Positions 38,401-45,291 of a stretch of 64,000 nucleotides of DNA are shown in pieces; position 1 is the first letter of the stretch, and each line of letters begins with the position of its first letter. Origin of the DNA: Serinus canaria (lineage: Eukaryota > Chordata > Aves > Passeriformes > Fringillidae); contig NC_066337.1 in the NCBI RefSeq assembly GCF_022539315.1, forward strand, positions 4,739,930-4,803,929, given 5' to 3'. The translations under genes were made by a program, and so were the position numbers. The notes below the pieces were generated by a model. It saw only the letters and a program-made list of their open reading frames with translations, was not told the origin of the DNA and ran no database searches.

Positions 38401-41207
38401 GTGAAGTTTTCTTGCCCTGGGGATGCTTCTCTGCTGCCAGTGGCATCCTAGAAAAGTCCTGCCTCGTGTCAGTGCCTGCTTCAAACAGTCTGTCCATTGT
38501 AACCCTCAGCAACAATCCCACAGAGGTGAGGGCTGTGCAAGGGAACAAAACCTGCTCTGTCTCACAGCTGACAGACTCGAGTTGGGCATTTGATTGCTGC
38601 TGCTTTGGAGTCAGAAAAAACAAGGGAAAGCCACAAAGGGGGGGTTAGGCTGCTGGTCCTGTTATTTGGTGGTGTTCCTGGGAAGTTTTGCTGCAGCCTG
38701 CCCAGCAAGGATGTGATCAGCAGTGAGGGTCCAGATAAAAAAATCCAAGTAACATCCTGTGCTTGTGCTTTGGTGTCCAAGGCAAGAGGGCTCTGAGCCT
38801 GTTCCTGACAGTGCTGAGTAAGCTGTGTTTGGCTCCTGAGGAGCTACAGAGGCTTTGGATGTTCTTCCCCTGCTCGGTTCCAGACAGAGCCATGCCTCCC
38901 TCCCTCTGCTCCCCTGATGACATCACCCCAGCAGCAGCAAACCCTGCTTCCCCCAGCCCCTGAGCCGAGCCTGGGCTCTCAGCTGTCCCAGCAGCCTGGG
39001 TCAGGAGCACAGCAGAGAGCCAGGGAAGGGCAGGGAGTTTTGGGGCACGAGCCAGAGCGCAGCATATGGCCAAGTGAGCTGCCAAAGGCACGGGAGTGGG
39101 ACGTGTCCCAGATCAAGGACTGCAGTGACACGGCACAAGGATGCTCGCTCCAAGCACTGCCCCTTATGCTGATGGCCCTGGGAGAGGAGTGCTTTGACTG
39201 CACGATTTTCTGCTGCTCTTGGAGAGCCAGAGAGCTGGGGGAGGGGGGGTCATGGGGATTCTTGGGTGCTTGTGACCAGGCACGAGACCCCTGAGCACGG
39301 TGCTGCACGGCTTTTCCGGCTTCCCAGGCATTAGTAACTTGTGTGGTCAGATCTGTAACGCAGCCTAGGGCACACAGGCTCCCTCTTGTCCCTTCTATTA
39401 AGGCAGAGCCCTGATTTGAAGCACTGAAACACTTGGGAGAACTCAGAAGTGTTGTTTAGTGCCGAGCAGCTCTTCCTGGTGACACACCTGGGCTGTAAAA
39501 TCTGTGTGTCCTGCCCCGCAGCAGAGGAAGGGACGGGTGCTGTGTGCTCTGCTGCCAGTGGGAGCAACTCCATTCCCCAGGCAAATCCCTTCTGGAAGCT
39601 TGAGGCAATGAGAAAATCCCAAACAGTGGCAAACTGTTGAACTCCCACTGCTTCCTATTAGTCCTGTTCTGGATTGTGACAGGGTTACTTCACCCTCCTG
39701 GGTCTGCAGCTCCTGTGCAGGTGACAGGGACATCCCTGCTGGAGCAGTTCTCTACCTGGCTGGTTGGAAGGCACGGGGAGACAGAAGGGAAAGTGCCACC
39801 AATGTCTTGCCGTGAATGAGAGACAAGTGTCATGTTTTCTTCTAAAATGGGGTAGCTGTGTTATGCTAAAAACAGCCAAACGCTGAGGAGGTAGAGGAGG
39901 CGAAGCAGATTTTCAAGGGGAGGAGGAACAGCTTTTCCCTAAACAAGGGAACAGAAGGGCTTTAGGAGCAGCACCAGCCCTGCATGTGCCCCTCCAGCAG
40001 CTCCAGGGCCAGCCCTGCCTCGTGACTGGCTCCTTCTGATCCTACAAGTAGCAAAAAGGGGAAATTATGGAGCACCCGGGGGGAAAGCACTGTCCAAGGA
40101 GGAAAAGGGAGATGTCACCGAAGGCTCAAAGCCTCTCCTCAAGCGTGCCGTGTCCCTCCGTGGGCTGGTCCCCCCCTATCGGCATTTTGGGCACGTGATG
40201 GGGACACAGGCAGCGTCAGCAAGGAGGATCAAGTAGGGCAGCCAAGTGTAGACAGCATGTGGGTACATCAAAAATAAAGTAGAGCCTTTAAAAAGCTGAA
40301 GCTTTCCCCAGCCGAAAGTCCAAGTGTAATTGGTCATCACCACCCAAAAGAGATGGAAAAGAAGGGGTGAGGGGGAACCTTCATGGTCCTGGCAGCAAAA
40401 CTTGCCAGTGAATCGAGCCCGAGCAGGGATACTTTCAGAAATAGCAGTTTCTGTGTTTCCCTGCCGTGAGCAACTCTGCTCTCCTCCTTTTGCGAGGATC
40501 AGTGGAGGACGGCTGGGGCACGCAAGGAGCCCTTCTCGCGGGGAAGGAAGGACACGGTGCCTCGCACATAGCCATGTCTTCCCCCGGCGTCACCTCCCCC
40601 TGCCCTGCTCCCGAGCTCACGGCGAGCATCCCTGGGGGCGCCGCTGCCCGCAGGGAATCGCTGTCCCTTCCCGGCCGCCGCCGGGGATGCCCGGCCCCAA
40701 TCCCCGCCGCGTGCCCTTGGCTGCTCCCTCCGGGAGCGCATCTCGCCGGGGACGAGCCCGCGGGTACCAACGAGACCGGTCCGGGGGAGCGGGGGATGCG
40801 GGGAGAGCCGGCGGCGCCTCAATTCGCGCTGCTCTCGGCAGAGCCGCGAACCCACGCACCGACCCCTGCCCGGGCGCGACCCCCGGGGAAGGAAGGAAGG
40901 ATGGGCAGCGGGCGGTGATGGATGCAGCGCGGCGTTCTGCGGGGGGCGAGCGCCGCCGGTGCCCCCCATGCCAGCCGCGGTGCGGGCTCACCTGTCCGTA
41001 CACCTGGATGGGCTCGGGCGGGCGCGGCGCGGCTCGGCGGCCCCGCGGGGGCTCGGCGGGGGCGGCGGGGGCCGGCGGGGAGCGGAGCAGCAGCAGCGGC
41101 GAGCGGGCGAGCGCCGGCAGCGGCAGCAGCAGCAGCGGTAGGAGCGGCAGCAGCCGGCGGGGGAGCGGGGAGGCACGGCCGGCCCCTCCAGAGCTCCGTG
41201 TCGCCAT
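2255..41207 (-). CDS. SORL1: SORL1 (sortilin-related receptor, SorLA), exons 1-35, 3' part outside window
   Basis: SorLA is a type I membrane receptor that sorts cargo (APP, lipoproteins, neurotrophins) between Golgi, endosomes and plasma membrane. Thirty-five coding exons joined by consensus splice sites give an uninterrupted ~1625-residue reading frame. Residues 1-72 are signal peptide plus propeptide with a furin-like RGRR site. About 73-600 form the VPS10p propeller with Asp-box motifs ([27 protein letters not shown]). About 600-733 form the 10CC module, 733-994 the YWTD propeller, and 994-1052 the EGF-like domain. Eleven LDLR class A repeats (1052-1527) each occupy one phase 1-1 exon, and the first FN3 domain starts at 1527. 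Five more FN3 domains, the membrane segment and the tail should lie left of position 1. Residues match mammalian SorLA closely except in the N-terminal exon. No frameshift or stop was found. Confidence 0.97.
2949..3075 (-). CDS. SORL1: SORL1 exon 34: fibronectin type III domain 1, first part
   Basis: 127 bp. [19 protein letters not shown] opens the first FN3 domain, with TW strand B and YNIYY. Ends two bases into an Arg codon. Confidence 0.97.
4481..4609 (-). CDS. SORL1: SORL1 exon 33: LDLR class A repeat 11
   Basis: 129 bp, phase 1-1. [20 protein letters not shown] and [11 protein letters not shown]; last repeat of the complement-type cluster. Confidence 0.96.
4995..5144 (-). CDS. SORL1: SORL1 exon 32: LDLR class A repeat 10
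   Basis: 150 bp, phase 1-1. Linker [12 protein letters not shown], then [19 protein letters not shown] and [11 protein letters not shown]. Confidence 0.97.
5504..5659 (-). CDS. SORL1: SORL1 exon 31: LDLR class A repeat 9
   Basis: 156 bp. Begins with a Pro/Thr-rich linker ([13 protein letters not shown]), then [18 protein letters not shown] and [11 protein letters not shown]. Donor AA|GTAAGC, phase 1. Confidence 0.95.
5940..6074 (-). CDS. SORL1: SORL1 exon 30: LDLR class A repeat 8
   Basis: 135 bp, phase 1-1. [38 protein letters not shown]. Confidence 0.97.
6683..6814 (-). CDS. SORL1: SORL1 exon 29: LDLR class A repeat 7
   Basis: 132 bp, phase 1-1. [41 protein letters not shown]. Its acceptor is about 90 bp from the end of the intron 28 minisatellite. 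Confidence 0.97.
6905..7888. repeat. Minisatellite seeded on the SORL1 exon 28 donor site
   Basis: About nine units of 77 bp or ~97-115 bp. Each unit includes GTGACACTCACAGCACCCAG, which on the gene strand is CTGGGTGCT|GTGAGTGTCAC, a copy of the end of exon 28 and its 5' splice site. Decoy donors follow positions 7812, 7735, 7636, 7559, 7462, 7364, 7257 and 7142; a further degenerate unit at about 7010 has lost the site. The longer units add a CTGGCTCTCCCCAGGGCTCT insert. Confidence 0.93.
7889..8020 (-). CDS. SORL1: SORL1 exon 28: LDLR class A repeat 6; donor site multiplied by a VNTR
   Basis: 132 bp, phase 1-1. [17 protein letters not shown] and [15 protein letters not shown]. The true donor GCT|GTGAGTGTC at 7889/7888 is followed by a minisatellite. 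Each unit carries the last ~20 bp of this exon plus the same donor. See the repeat at 6905-7888. Confidence 0.96.
8729..9292 (-). pseudogene. Retroviral gag-like ORF fragment in SORL1 intron 27
   Basis: An open frame of about 187 codons starts with an MGQ-type (possible myristoylation) N-terminus, has a globular matrix-like first ~70 residues, then an Ala/Glu/Pro/Lys-rich tail of 10-residue repeats, and a stop at 8729. It resembles gag reading frames of avian endogenous retroviruses as I recall them. No protease, pol or env and no clear flanking LTR pair is seen, so it is a remnant. It lies in the same orientation as SORL1. Confidence 0.5.
8835..9030. repeat. 30-bp in-frame tandem repeat within the gag-like ORF
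   Basis: Six to seven copies of a 30-bp unit (GCTGCTGGCTTAGGCTCAGT...) alternating two variants. They encode a ten-residue Lys-Pro-Ala-Ala-Glu/Lys-Pro-Glu-type motif on the minus strand. The unit length keeps the frame. Confidence 0.9.
9625..9732 (-). CDS. SORL1: SORL1 exon 27: LDLR class A repeat 5
   Basis: 108 bp, phase 1-1. [20 protein letters not shown] and [11 protein letters not shown]. The donor is GTGGGT. Confidence 0.96.
9830..10135 (+). mobile_element. LTR-like element, SORL1 intron 26
   Basis: Contains the GGAAAAAACAATTCTTATCT core shared with the LTRs at 430 and 25375, followed by a G-rich middle and a TAGTATATTATGATAAAGTA tail. Probably a solo LTR of a related avian ERV family; boundaries approximate. 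Confidence 0.5.
10295..10420 (-). CDS. SORL1: SORL1 exon 26: LDLR class A repeat 4
   Basis: 126 bp, phase 1-1. [19 protein letters not shown] and [13 protein letters not shown]. Confidence 0.97.
11585..11945. repeat. ~49-58-bp minisatellite, SORL1 intron 25
   Basis: Seven copies of TCTTAAATATCCCATGGATGG followed by CTTGATAAATACAACCTTGTGT. The first two units are about 57 bp apart and the rest about 49 bp. Confidence 0.92.
12849..12968 (-). CDS. SORL1: SORL1 exon 25: LDLR class A repeat 3
   Basis: 120 bp, phase 1-1. [15 protein letters not shown] and [11 protein letters not shown]. Confidence 0.97.
13358..13480 (-). CDS. SORL1: SORL1 exon 24: LDLR class A repeat 2
   Basis: 123 bp, phase 1-1. 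[11 protein letters not shown]...[15 protein letters not shown] microsatellite (13494-13512) lies just outside its acceptor. Confidence 0.97.
14489..14602 (-). CDS. SORL1: SORL1 exon 23: LDLR class A repeat 1
   Basis: 114 bp, phase 1-1. Six-cysteine LA module [10 protein letters not shown]...[11 protein letters not shown] with the calcium-binding D-x-SDE motif. Confidence 0.97.
14745..14918 (-). CDS. SORL1: SORL1 exon 22: EGF-like domain
   Basis: 174 bp. Cysteine-rich EGF-like module after the propeller: [42 protein letters not shown]. Ends phase 1. Confidence 0.97.
14965..15065. repeat. Short ~44-bp tandem repeat, SORL1 intron 21
   Basis: Three copies of CCCCAGTGTCACCTGCCAGC with an AGAGGGACAGGA-type spacer; a further copy lies near 15360-15410. 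Confidence 0.75.
15254..15305. repeat. Perfect 23-bp-arm hairpin
   Basis: Arms 15254-15276 and 15283-15305 are exact reverse complements (core TCAGTGGTCTGGTACCCAT) around a 6-base loop CTGGAA. In SORL1 intron 21. Origin unknown. Confidence 0.9.
15742..15880 (-). CDS. SORL1: SORL1 exon 21: YWTD propeller end
   Basis: 139 bp. Encodes [18 protein letters not shown] then [13 protein letters not shown]. Ends phase 1. Confidence 0.97.
16315..16561 (-). CDS. SORL1: SORL1 exon 20: YWTD repeats
   Basis: 247 bp, the longest exon here. Carries MFWTDWGD, the strongly conserved [19 protein letters not shown], and [12 protein letters not shown]. Ends phase 0. Confidence 0.97.
17191..17282 (-). CDS. SORL1: SORL1 exon 19: YWTD repeat
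   Basis: 92 bp, 30 codons plus two bases. Encodes [17 protein letters not shown] and [12 protein letters not shown]. Confidence 0.96.
17410..17541 (-). CDS. SORL1: SORL1 exon 18: YWTD repeat
   Basis: 44 codons, phase 0 to 0. Encodes [19 protein letters not shown]; the YWTD motif reads YWVN. Confidence 0.96.
17715..17887 (-). CDS. SORL1: SORL1 exon 17: YWTD propeller start
   Basis: 173 bp, ends phase 0. Encodes [18 protein letters not shown] and the first YWTD-type motif NCLYWADV (LDLR class B propeller). Confidence 0.96.
19435..19520 (-). CDS. SORL1: SORL1 exon 16: 10CC module end
   Basis: 86 bp. Encodes [20 protein letters not shown] with the last cysteines of the 10CC module. Ends phase 1. 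Confidence 0.96.
19748..19876 (-). CDS. SORL1: SORL1 exon 15: 10CC module
   Basis: 129 bp. Encodes [20 protein letters not shown] and [16 protein letters not shown]. Ends two bases into a Gly codon at a GTATGT donor. Confidence 0.97.
20860..21046 (-). CDS. SORL1: SORL1 exon 14: 10CC module start
   Basis: 187 bp. Encodes [19 protein letters not shown] followed by [17 protein letters not shown]. Its cysteines begin the ten-cysteine module packed against the VPS10p propeller. Ends splitting Cys (TG|T). Confidence 0.97.
21190..21455 (+). mobile_element. CR1 LINE 3' end, SORL1 intron 13
   Basis: Typical CR1 sequence (GAAGTTTAGGTTGGACATCA, CACTGGAATCACCTGCCCAG, TTCATTCTGTGATTCCC) in plus orientation. 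A short 5'-truncated copy. Confidence 0.85.
22002..22180 (-). CDS. SORL1: SORL1 exon 13: VPS10p domain end
   Basis: 179 bp; completes Lys, then the Asp-box [22 protein letters not shown] and [14 protein letters not shown]. Ends phase 1. Confidence 0.97.
22298..22386 (-). CDS. SORL1: SORL1 exon 12: VPS10p domain
   Basis: 89 bp, 29 codons plus two bases. Encodes [11 protein letters not shown], a hallmark of the VPS10p propeller. Confidence 0.96.
23993..24066 (-). CDS. SORL1: SORL1 exon 11: VPS10p domain
   Basis: 74 bp small exon; completes Gly, then 24 codons including [16 protein letters not shown], an Asp-box variant. GTAAGG donor. Confidence 0.96.
24549..24666 (-). CDS. SORL1: SORL1 exon 10: VPS10p domain
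   Basis: 118 bp, 39 codons plus one base. Encodes [18 protein letters not shown] and [17 protein letters not shown], matching SorLA. Confidence 0.97.
24804..25165. repeat. Tandem 181-bp duplication covering the 3' half and donor of SORL1 exon 9
   Basis: Units 24804-24984 and 24985-25165 are offset by exactly 181 bp. Over the exonic ~100 bp they look identical. The intron parts differ at several bases (AAGGCCACCACTAATAATT vs AAGCCCACCACTAATAAAC). The downstream copy keeps the donor (24885/24884) but lacks an obvious acceptor. Confidence 0.93.
25066..25258 (-). CDS. SORL1: SORL1 exon 9: VPS10p Asp-box; 3' half tandemly duplicated
   Basis: 193 bp; completes Arg, then 64 codons ending HMDCQ at a GTACC donor. 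Contains the Asp-box TFDKGGTWE. The last ~100 bp of the exon with its donor and ~80 bp of intron are repeated downstream at 24804-24984. The upstream copy joined here gives a full-length in-frame exon. Confidence 0.96.
25375..25950 (+). mobile_element. ERV LTR with AT-repeat tail filling SORL1 intron 8
   Basis: Shares the LTR core with 430-780 (CTGGGAAGCTGGGAGAAAGC, GCAATTCTTATCTCC) and has a ~230-bp TATAATAGAATATAG tail (25660-25890). It ends within a few bases of the exon 8 donor region. Probably a solo LTR. Confidence 0.6.
25953..26122 (-). CDS. SORL1: SORL1 exon 8: VPS10p domain
   Basis: 170 bp, starts phase 0, ends splitting Arg (AG|G). Encodes [18 protein letters not shown] and [16 protein letters not shown]. 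An LTR insertion reaches close to its donor in intron 8. Confidence 0.97.
26812..26913 (-). CDS. SORL1: SORL1 exon 7: VPS10p domain
   Basis: 34 codons, phase 0 to 0, with [13 protein letters not shown] and [10 protein letters not shown]. The first residue is Arg where human has His; otherwise collinear. Confidence 0.96.
28784..28964 (-). CDS. SORL1: SORL1 exon 6: VPS10p domain
   Basis: 181 bp; the first base completes Trp, then 60 codons to phase 0. Contains YIERHEPSG and the blade motif [10 protein letters not shown]. Confidence 0.96.
29231..29298 (-). CDS. SORL1: SORL1 exon 5: VPS10p Asp-box
   Basis: 68 bp, starts phase 0 and splits a Trp codon (TG|G) at its donor. Encodes the Asp-box [11 protein letters not shown] followed by EHVKSFSW. 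Confidence 0.96.
30024..30185 (-). CDS. SORL1: SORL1 exon 4: VPS10p domain
   Basis: 54 codons, phase 0 to 0. Contains [14 protein letters not shown] and [10 protein letters not shown], both strongly conserved in SorLA. Confidence 0.97.
30444..30569 (-). CDS. SORL1: SORL1 exon 3: VPS10p domain
   Basis: 42 codons, phase 0 to 0. Carries the Asp-box-like VSYDYGKSF and ends [10 protein letters not shown], as in mammalian SorLA. Confidence 0.97.
30872..30988 (-). CDS. SORL1: SORL1 exon 2: VPS10p domain start
   Basis: 39 codons, phase 0 to 0, beginning [17 protein letters not shown], first blade of the VPS10p propeller. Flanked by a CAG acceptor and a GTAAGT donor. Confidence 0.97.
31310..31770 (+). 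mobile_element. CR1 LINE 3' end with internally amplified segment
   Basis: Starts GGGGAGGTTTAGCTGGATATC and ends GGATACTCGGTGATTCC like other CR1 3' ends. Between them a segment (GCTCCCAGGGATGCTCAGGC...GTGTCTGTGCAGGGCACAG) occurs four times at spacings of 73, 82 and 81 bp. Confidence 0.8.
32340..32700. repeat. 17-bp GC-rich minisatellite, SORL1 intron 1
   Basis: About 18 copies of GGAGCATCCCTGGGGCC and variants (GACCATCCCCCAGGGTTG). Runs of four to five G or C in every unit. Confidence 0.9.
35325..36265. repeat. 33/39-bp GC-rich minisatellite, SORL1 intron 1
   Basis: About 27 units of AGTGCCAGGGGTGGCTCCTG + CCCCCGGCCCCAG-type sequence. Units are 33 bp or, with an AGCACA insert, 39 bp, both multiples of three. 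Because the unit lacks stops in most frames, long ORFs (up to 425 codons) run through it on both strands; none looks like a gene. Confidence 0.95.
38006..38225 (+). mobile_element. CR1 LINE 3' end, SORL1 intron 1
   Basis: GATATCAGGGAAAAGTTTTT, CTGGAATGTTCTGCCTGGGG, CTCTTCCAACCTGGAGATTC and a terminal TTCTGTGATT repeat identify a 5'-truncated CR1 in plus orientation. Confidence 0.88.
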
Positions 41208-41400
41208 GTTCGTGCCGCCGGGGCCGGGCGGAGCGGAGCCGAGCGGGGCCGGGAGGAGCGGCAGCCGCGCCGCCGCCCGGAGAGAATGTGCATGGGCAGC
41301 GCCGCCGCTGCGAGCCCCCCCGCCGCTCCCCGCGGGCACGGATGCTCGGGCCCCCTCCCCTCTTCTCGCCTCCTTCTCGCTCTTTTCTTCCCTCTTCTTC
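40590..41400. promoter_or_regulatory. CpG island over SORL1 exon 1 and 5' UTR
   Basis: Very GC- and CpG-rich block around the SORL1 start codon, with no TATA box seen, as expected for a broadly expressed CpG-island promoter. On the gene strand the 5' leader upstream of the ATG (41350-41600) is a long purine-rich tract (GAGGAG/GAAAGA). The transcription start cannot be fixed from sequence. Confidence 0.7.
40992..41207 (-). CDS. SORL1: SORL1 exon 1: signal peptide and propeptide
   Basis: The ATG at 41207 opens MATRSS, the conserved SorLA start. A Leu/Pro-rich hydrophobic stretch (residues 17-36) is the signal peptide, RGRR (55-58) is a furin-type propeptide site, and the exon closes with EPIQVYGQ before a GTGAG donor (phase 0). 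At 72 codons it is about 23 shorter than I recall for the human exon. The frame stays open upstream to about 41519, but the start was chosen by conservation. The GC-rich, low-complexity sequence lowers certainty on exact residues. Confidence 0.9.
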
Positions 41401-41719
41401 TTTTTCTTCCTTCTCTGTCTTTTTCGGCCTCTCCGGAGGATGCTCGGTTCTCCGACGAGATGGAGTGAAATAAGTTCTGGTGAATTTCTGTGAAATGGAC
41501 TAAAGCTTGGGCACCCCATCCCGCATCTCCTCTCCCTCGCCTTTCCCCTGCTCTTTCTCCTCTTCCTCTTTTTCTCCCTCTCTCTCTCTTCACGAGATGG
41601 AGTGAAATAATAAGTTCAAGTTAATGGAGTAAAGAGAAATGAAGCAGCTGGAAATCGAGTGGAAGGGAACGAGAATGAATGTGTTGAAACTGTGTTGAGG
41701 TAAAGAAGCTGTTTAGGAG

Positions 41720-41930
41720 CGTGTGGAGTGACGGGGCAAAGGGGAAAGGCTTCAAACTGGCAAAGAGTAGGGTTAGATTGGATGTTAGGAAGAAATTCCT
41801 CCCTGTGAGGGTGGTGAGACCCTGGCACAGGTTGCTCAGAGAAGCTGTGGCTGACCCTGGATCCCTGGAATTGTCCAAGGCTGGGTTGGATGGGCCTTGG
41901 AGCAACCTAGGATGGTGGAAAGTGTTTCAG
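41720..41930 (+). mobile_element. CR1 LINE 3' fragment upstream of SORL1
   Basis: GTTAGATTGGATGTTAGGAA, GTTGCTCAGAGAAGCTGTGG and CTGGAATTGTCCAAGGCTGG are CR1-type. The terminal ATTCTGTGATT tail is missing. Confidence 0.85.
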
Positions 41931-42126
41931 TTTCTGCCATCTTTTTACCTGGACAGAGTTGGAAGGTGAGCAAGACATGGGGGGAGGAGGAAGCCAGAGA
42001 CCCTTAGGGTCTCTCTAGGGCCTTCTGCCCCCTCTCCCACCCATGGCAGGTGGGTTTGAGCTGTGCCAGTGCCTGTGTGCTTCCCACAGAACCCTTGGCA
42101 TAGGCAGCATGCCCATAACTCACATA

Positions 42127-42578
42127 AGTGCAGGAGGTGAGGCTTGGCTGGTAATGCAGGGACAGCACAGGACTGATGCCAGTGGCCACAACTCTGATTT
42201 ATTGGGGCAGCTCAAAGTGCTGGGCTCCCAGGCGTGGGATTCCCCTGGTGCTGCTCCCCTGGGCACTGTGCATCTCTTTGTCCCATCCTGCCTGGGGCTC
42301 CTGTGTGTCCTGGGTGTTACAGAGCAGGGTGGGAAGGGGGAGCAAGGATTTGAGGCAGGAGATGACAGGAAGGGTGAGCTGTGCCTCTTGCTCAGCCCCA
42401 GCTTGTCTCTCTAAATTGCTTTCTGAAAGGGATGCACAGTGCCCAGGGGAGCAGCACCAGGTGTATCCCCACACCTGGGAGCCCAGCACTTTGAGCAGCC
42501 CCAATAAATCAGATTGTGCCCACTGGCATCAGTCCTGTGCTGTCCCTGCATGACCAACCAAGCCTCACCTCCTGCACT
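42127..42578. repeat. 153-bp near-perfect inverted repeat with 146-bp spacer
   Basis: The left arm 42127-42279 is about 94% identical, by eye, to the reverse complement of the right arm 42426-42578. For example, GGGCACTGTGCATC on the left pairs with GATGCACAGTGCCC on the right. Each arm carries AATAAA on the outward strand (TTTATT at about 42199, AATAAA at about 42503). In the SC5D-SORL1 intergenic region. No coding potential seen. Confidence 0.9.
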
Positions 42579-44729
42579 GGTGGTTTTTCAGGCATGATCT
42601 TGCTGCTGAGAAATGGCTCAGGCCTCTTGTGTCTCTGAGGTACAGAGAACACACTGATAGCTTTCAACCCCTCTGCCTCTCATGCACCATTCAACACAAA
42701 AACAAAGGATGTTGCCCAGCAGTGAAGGAATGGGAGCCTGTAAATCCCATGGACAGCCCCAAGGCAGGATTGCTGCCCCTTATTCCACTTGCCTTAATAG
42801 CAGGAACATTGTCCAGAGCTTTCCCTGAGGTGCTTTCACCCAGAAACCCAGTTAGTGTATTTCAATTATCAGGTCAATACAATTAGAAATCCTCCTAAAA
42901 GGCTTTTAGAGGTCTTGACTCAGAGGGATGTCCCCCTGGAGGACAGGAGGTCACCGTGGCTCTGGGCAGAGCCAGTGAGGGGTTTTTGTTGTGTGGGAAT
43001 CCCTGCAGCCAGTTGCTGTCTGGGCCAGATGAGAAGGACTCAAAAAGGACCTGGAGATGAGGAATTGTAGTGATTTTGGTTTGTTAAATTTTAGGATTTT
43101 TTAAAATTTTGCGATTTTCTAACTAATGTGTTGATGAGTGTGGTGGGTTTTAGTGTTGGTTAATCCTTAGTGTATTTATTTCTTGTTGTGAGACAGGATT
43201 GGGAGGAAGGTAAAGCAGGTTCAAACTAGAACAGGAATAGAGTAAGAAATAGGAGGAAATGAGGAACTGCCTTGGCTGAGGTGCTAAATGGAGGAAAACG
43301 GTGTTTGGGGGGTTGCTGTCTCTTTTCCAGCCCTTTTTTCACACTTCTTGCAGAGTGTAAGAAGGGTCCCTGTGTCCCTGTGGGCTCCCTGTGGTGGAGA
43401 GCTTTAGGCAGGAGCTCTTGGGTGAGCCCAGCCCTGGGAAATGCTCAGAGATGAATGGCTCTTTCTTTGTGCAGGGAAACACGTTTCCCTTGCCAAGGTA
43501 TTTTTTTTGTTTCTTGAAGAGACGTAAAGGGGAGAGGGGAACAGTGCAGAGTTTATTTTAAGGTCCATCTGGATTTCATCAGCAGCAAAAGCTGTGAACT
43601 CCAAGAGCAAGGTGAGGAGCCCCTGGTTTTCCTTCCCCTCTTCCTTGAGACCTTTCCCTGTCTCAGCTTTAGAGGTCCCAGAGGGTTTGGGGGACTGAGG
43701 GGCTGGAACAGCCATTCCCACAAAGCCTCACTGAGAGAGTAAAGCTGCTTAAAGGAGCCATTGCTTGTTGCTGGAGCTGAATCAGGGAGCAAAACAGGGA
43801 TGCCAGGAGCCAAAGGCAGCAGCCTACCCATGGCACTGGGCTCGGAGCCTTCCTCAGAGGATGATGATGGTTGTAGGGTTTTCTGCAGGGCTCAGGGCTG
43901 GGTCAGAGGCCCCCCGTTGTTGGATTCCCTCTGGTCACTTGGCGGGCTGGGGTCTCTCTGAGGGGGGTTTTCAGAGTGTGGTACAAAGGTGCACTGCCCT
44001 GCTGGGTGGGGTGAAAGGAGGGAAGGAAACGCTCTGTGTGGGCTGGGACAGGGAAGCTCTTGCAGACAAAAAGCTCTGATGCCGGGAAGAACATGAGGAA
44101 TGGGGTCATGGAACAGGAGCAGGGACACCCCGTGTGTGTCCTCTGAGAGAGCCGCTCCTGCCCCGCGTTGGGGGAACGAGGAGGAGGAGGAGGAAGGGCA
44201 TCCACGCAGGTGCAGCTTCAGCGATGGCTGTCGTGAGCAACATCCCCATCTTGTGGCAACAGCAGCATCGGGGACCAGAGCCAGAGCTGCTCTGCGTGCC
44301 ACAGAGCCCCGAGGCCACCGCGGGGGACGCGCCCGGTGCCGGCAGCCTTGGCACGGGGTGTGTGACCGGCAGGACACGATCTCCCAGTGCCGGCGGATCC
44401 ATCCCGGGCGGAATGCCAGGCAGAAGGGCCGTGGGAGGGTGCACTGGGCACCAGAGTGATGCAATTTCATCCCAGGACTTTACTGCCCTGCCATGGTCAC
44501 TGTCTGTCCCGAAGCTGCCAGGATGGGGTGCCCAGGCTCTAGGCTCAGCCAAGGGGGAGGATGGAACGATGGGAACCCTGGGGCCTGTCCCAAGAATGGA
44601 TTGGGAATCAGGGTGGCCAAGGTCCATGATGTTGTCACCGTGCTTGATCTGGGCAGTGCCTTGACCCCAGGTTAATGAGCACACAGGGTGTACTCATTAA
44701 CACACGTGGTGCTGTGCATGTGGGGACAG

Positions 44730-44868
44730 CAAGTTGGGATGGCAGAGTGTGACTCTGCTGGCAGGACGTGGGGCAAAGGGGATGGCAGAGTGTGACTCTG
44801 CTGGCAGGACGTGGGGCAAAGGGGATGGCAGAGTGTGACTACGCTGGCAGGACGTGGGGCAGGTCCTG
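44730..44868. repeat. 52-bp tandem repeat, three copies
   Basis: GGGATGGCAGAGTGTGACTC followed by TGCTGGCAGGACGTGGGGCA, repeated three times with a single change in the last unit. Confidence 0.92.
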
Positions 44869-45291
44869 TTCTCCCCAGGCGCCACAGGTGTGGTGGTGTG
44901 GCCTCGGGCCATGCCTGCCTGGGCACAGCTGAGGCTGGATGAGGAGCAGAGGGACTGTCACCACTGCAAGGGACTCACAGAAGGGCCTCCATCCCCAGCA
45001 AGGCCAGCAGGGCTCTAGGGACTGGTGAAACTGGGGGAGCAGGGAGTGGGAAAGCACAGGTGTCACTGTGCAGGGACATGGTCACACCTAAGGAGGTTTG
45101 GAGCACTGCAGGTGGCTCTGGCCATTCTGTATTTTGCCCAGCTTCTGCTGTTTTGGCCCAAATGTGCTGCCAGCACAGCACAGCTCTGTGCCAAGCCCCT
45201 CATGGGTGCTGTAGGGCAGAAACAGGCTGCCCCAGGAGACTGCATCAGCCAGGGAGAAGGGACCAAACAGCAGGCAAGTTGGCAATTGAGA

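Larger units (their letters stand above)
30989..40991 (-). other. SORL1 intron 1 (10 kb)
   Basis: No coding exon recognised. It holds a CR1 3' end with internal amplification (31310-31770), a 17-bp C/G-rich minisatellite (32340-32700), the 33/39-bp minisatellite (35325-36265), another CR1 3' end (38006-38225), and otherwise non-repetitive sequence with nothing I can identify. Confidence 0.8.
41600..45280. other. SC5D-SORL1 intergenic region
   Basis: No gene recognised. It contains a CR1 fragment (41720-41930), the long inverted repeat (42127-42578), a T/G-rich stretch (43070-43260, perhaps an old repeat) and a 52-bp tandem repeat (44730-44868). The rest is unremarkable. Confidence 0.7.

Noticed and set aside
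41208..41519. In-frame N-terminal extension of SORL1 upstream of 41207
   Set aside because: The sequence is a low-complexity basic stretch from a purine-rich leader. MATRSS at 41207 is the conserved start and is followed by a signal peptide.
43070..43260. T/G-rich segment as an LTR
   Set aside because: It feels repeat-like, but I could not find ends, target duplication or a second copy in the window.
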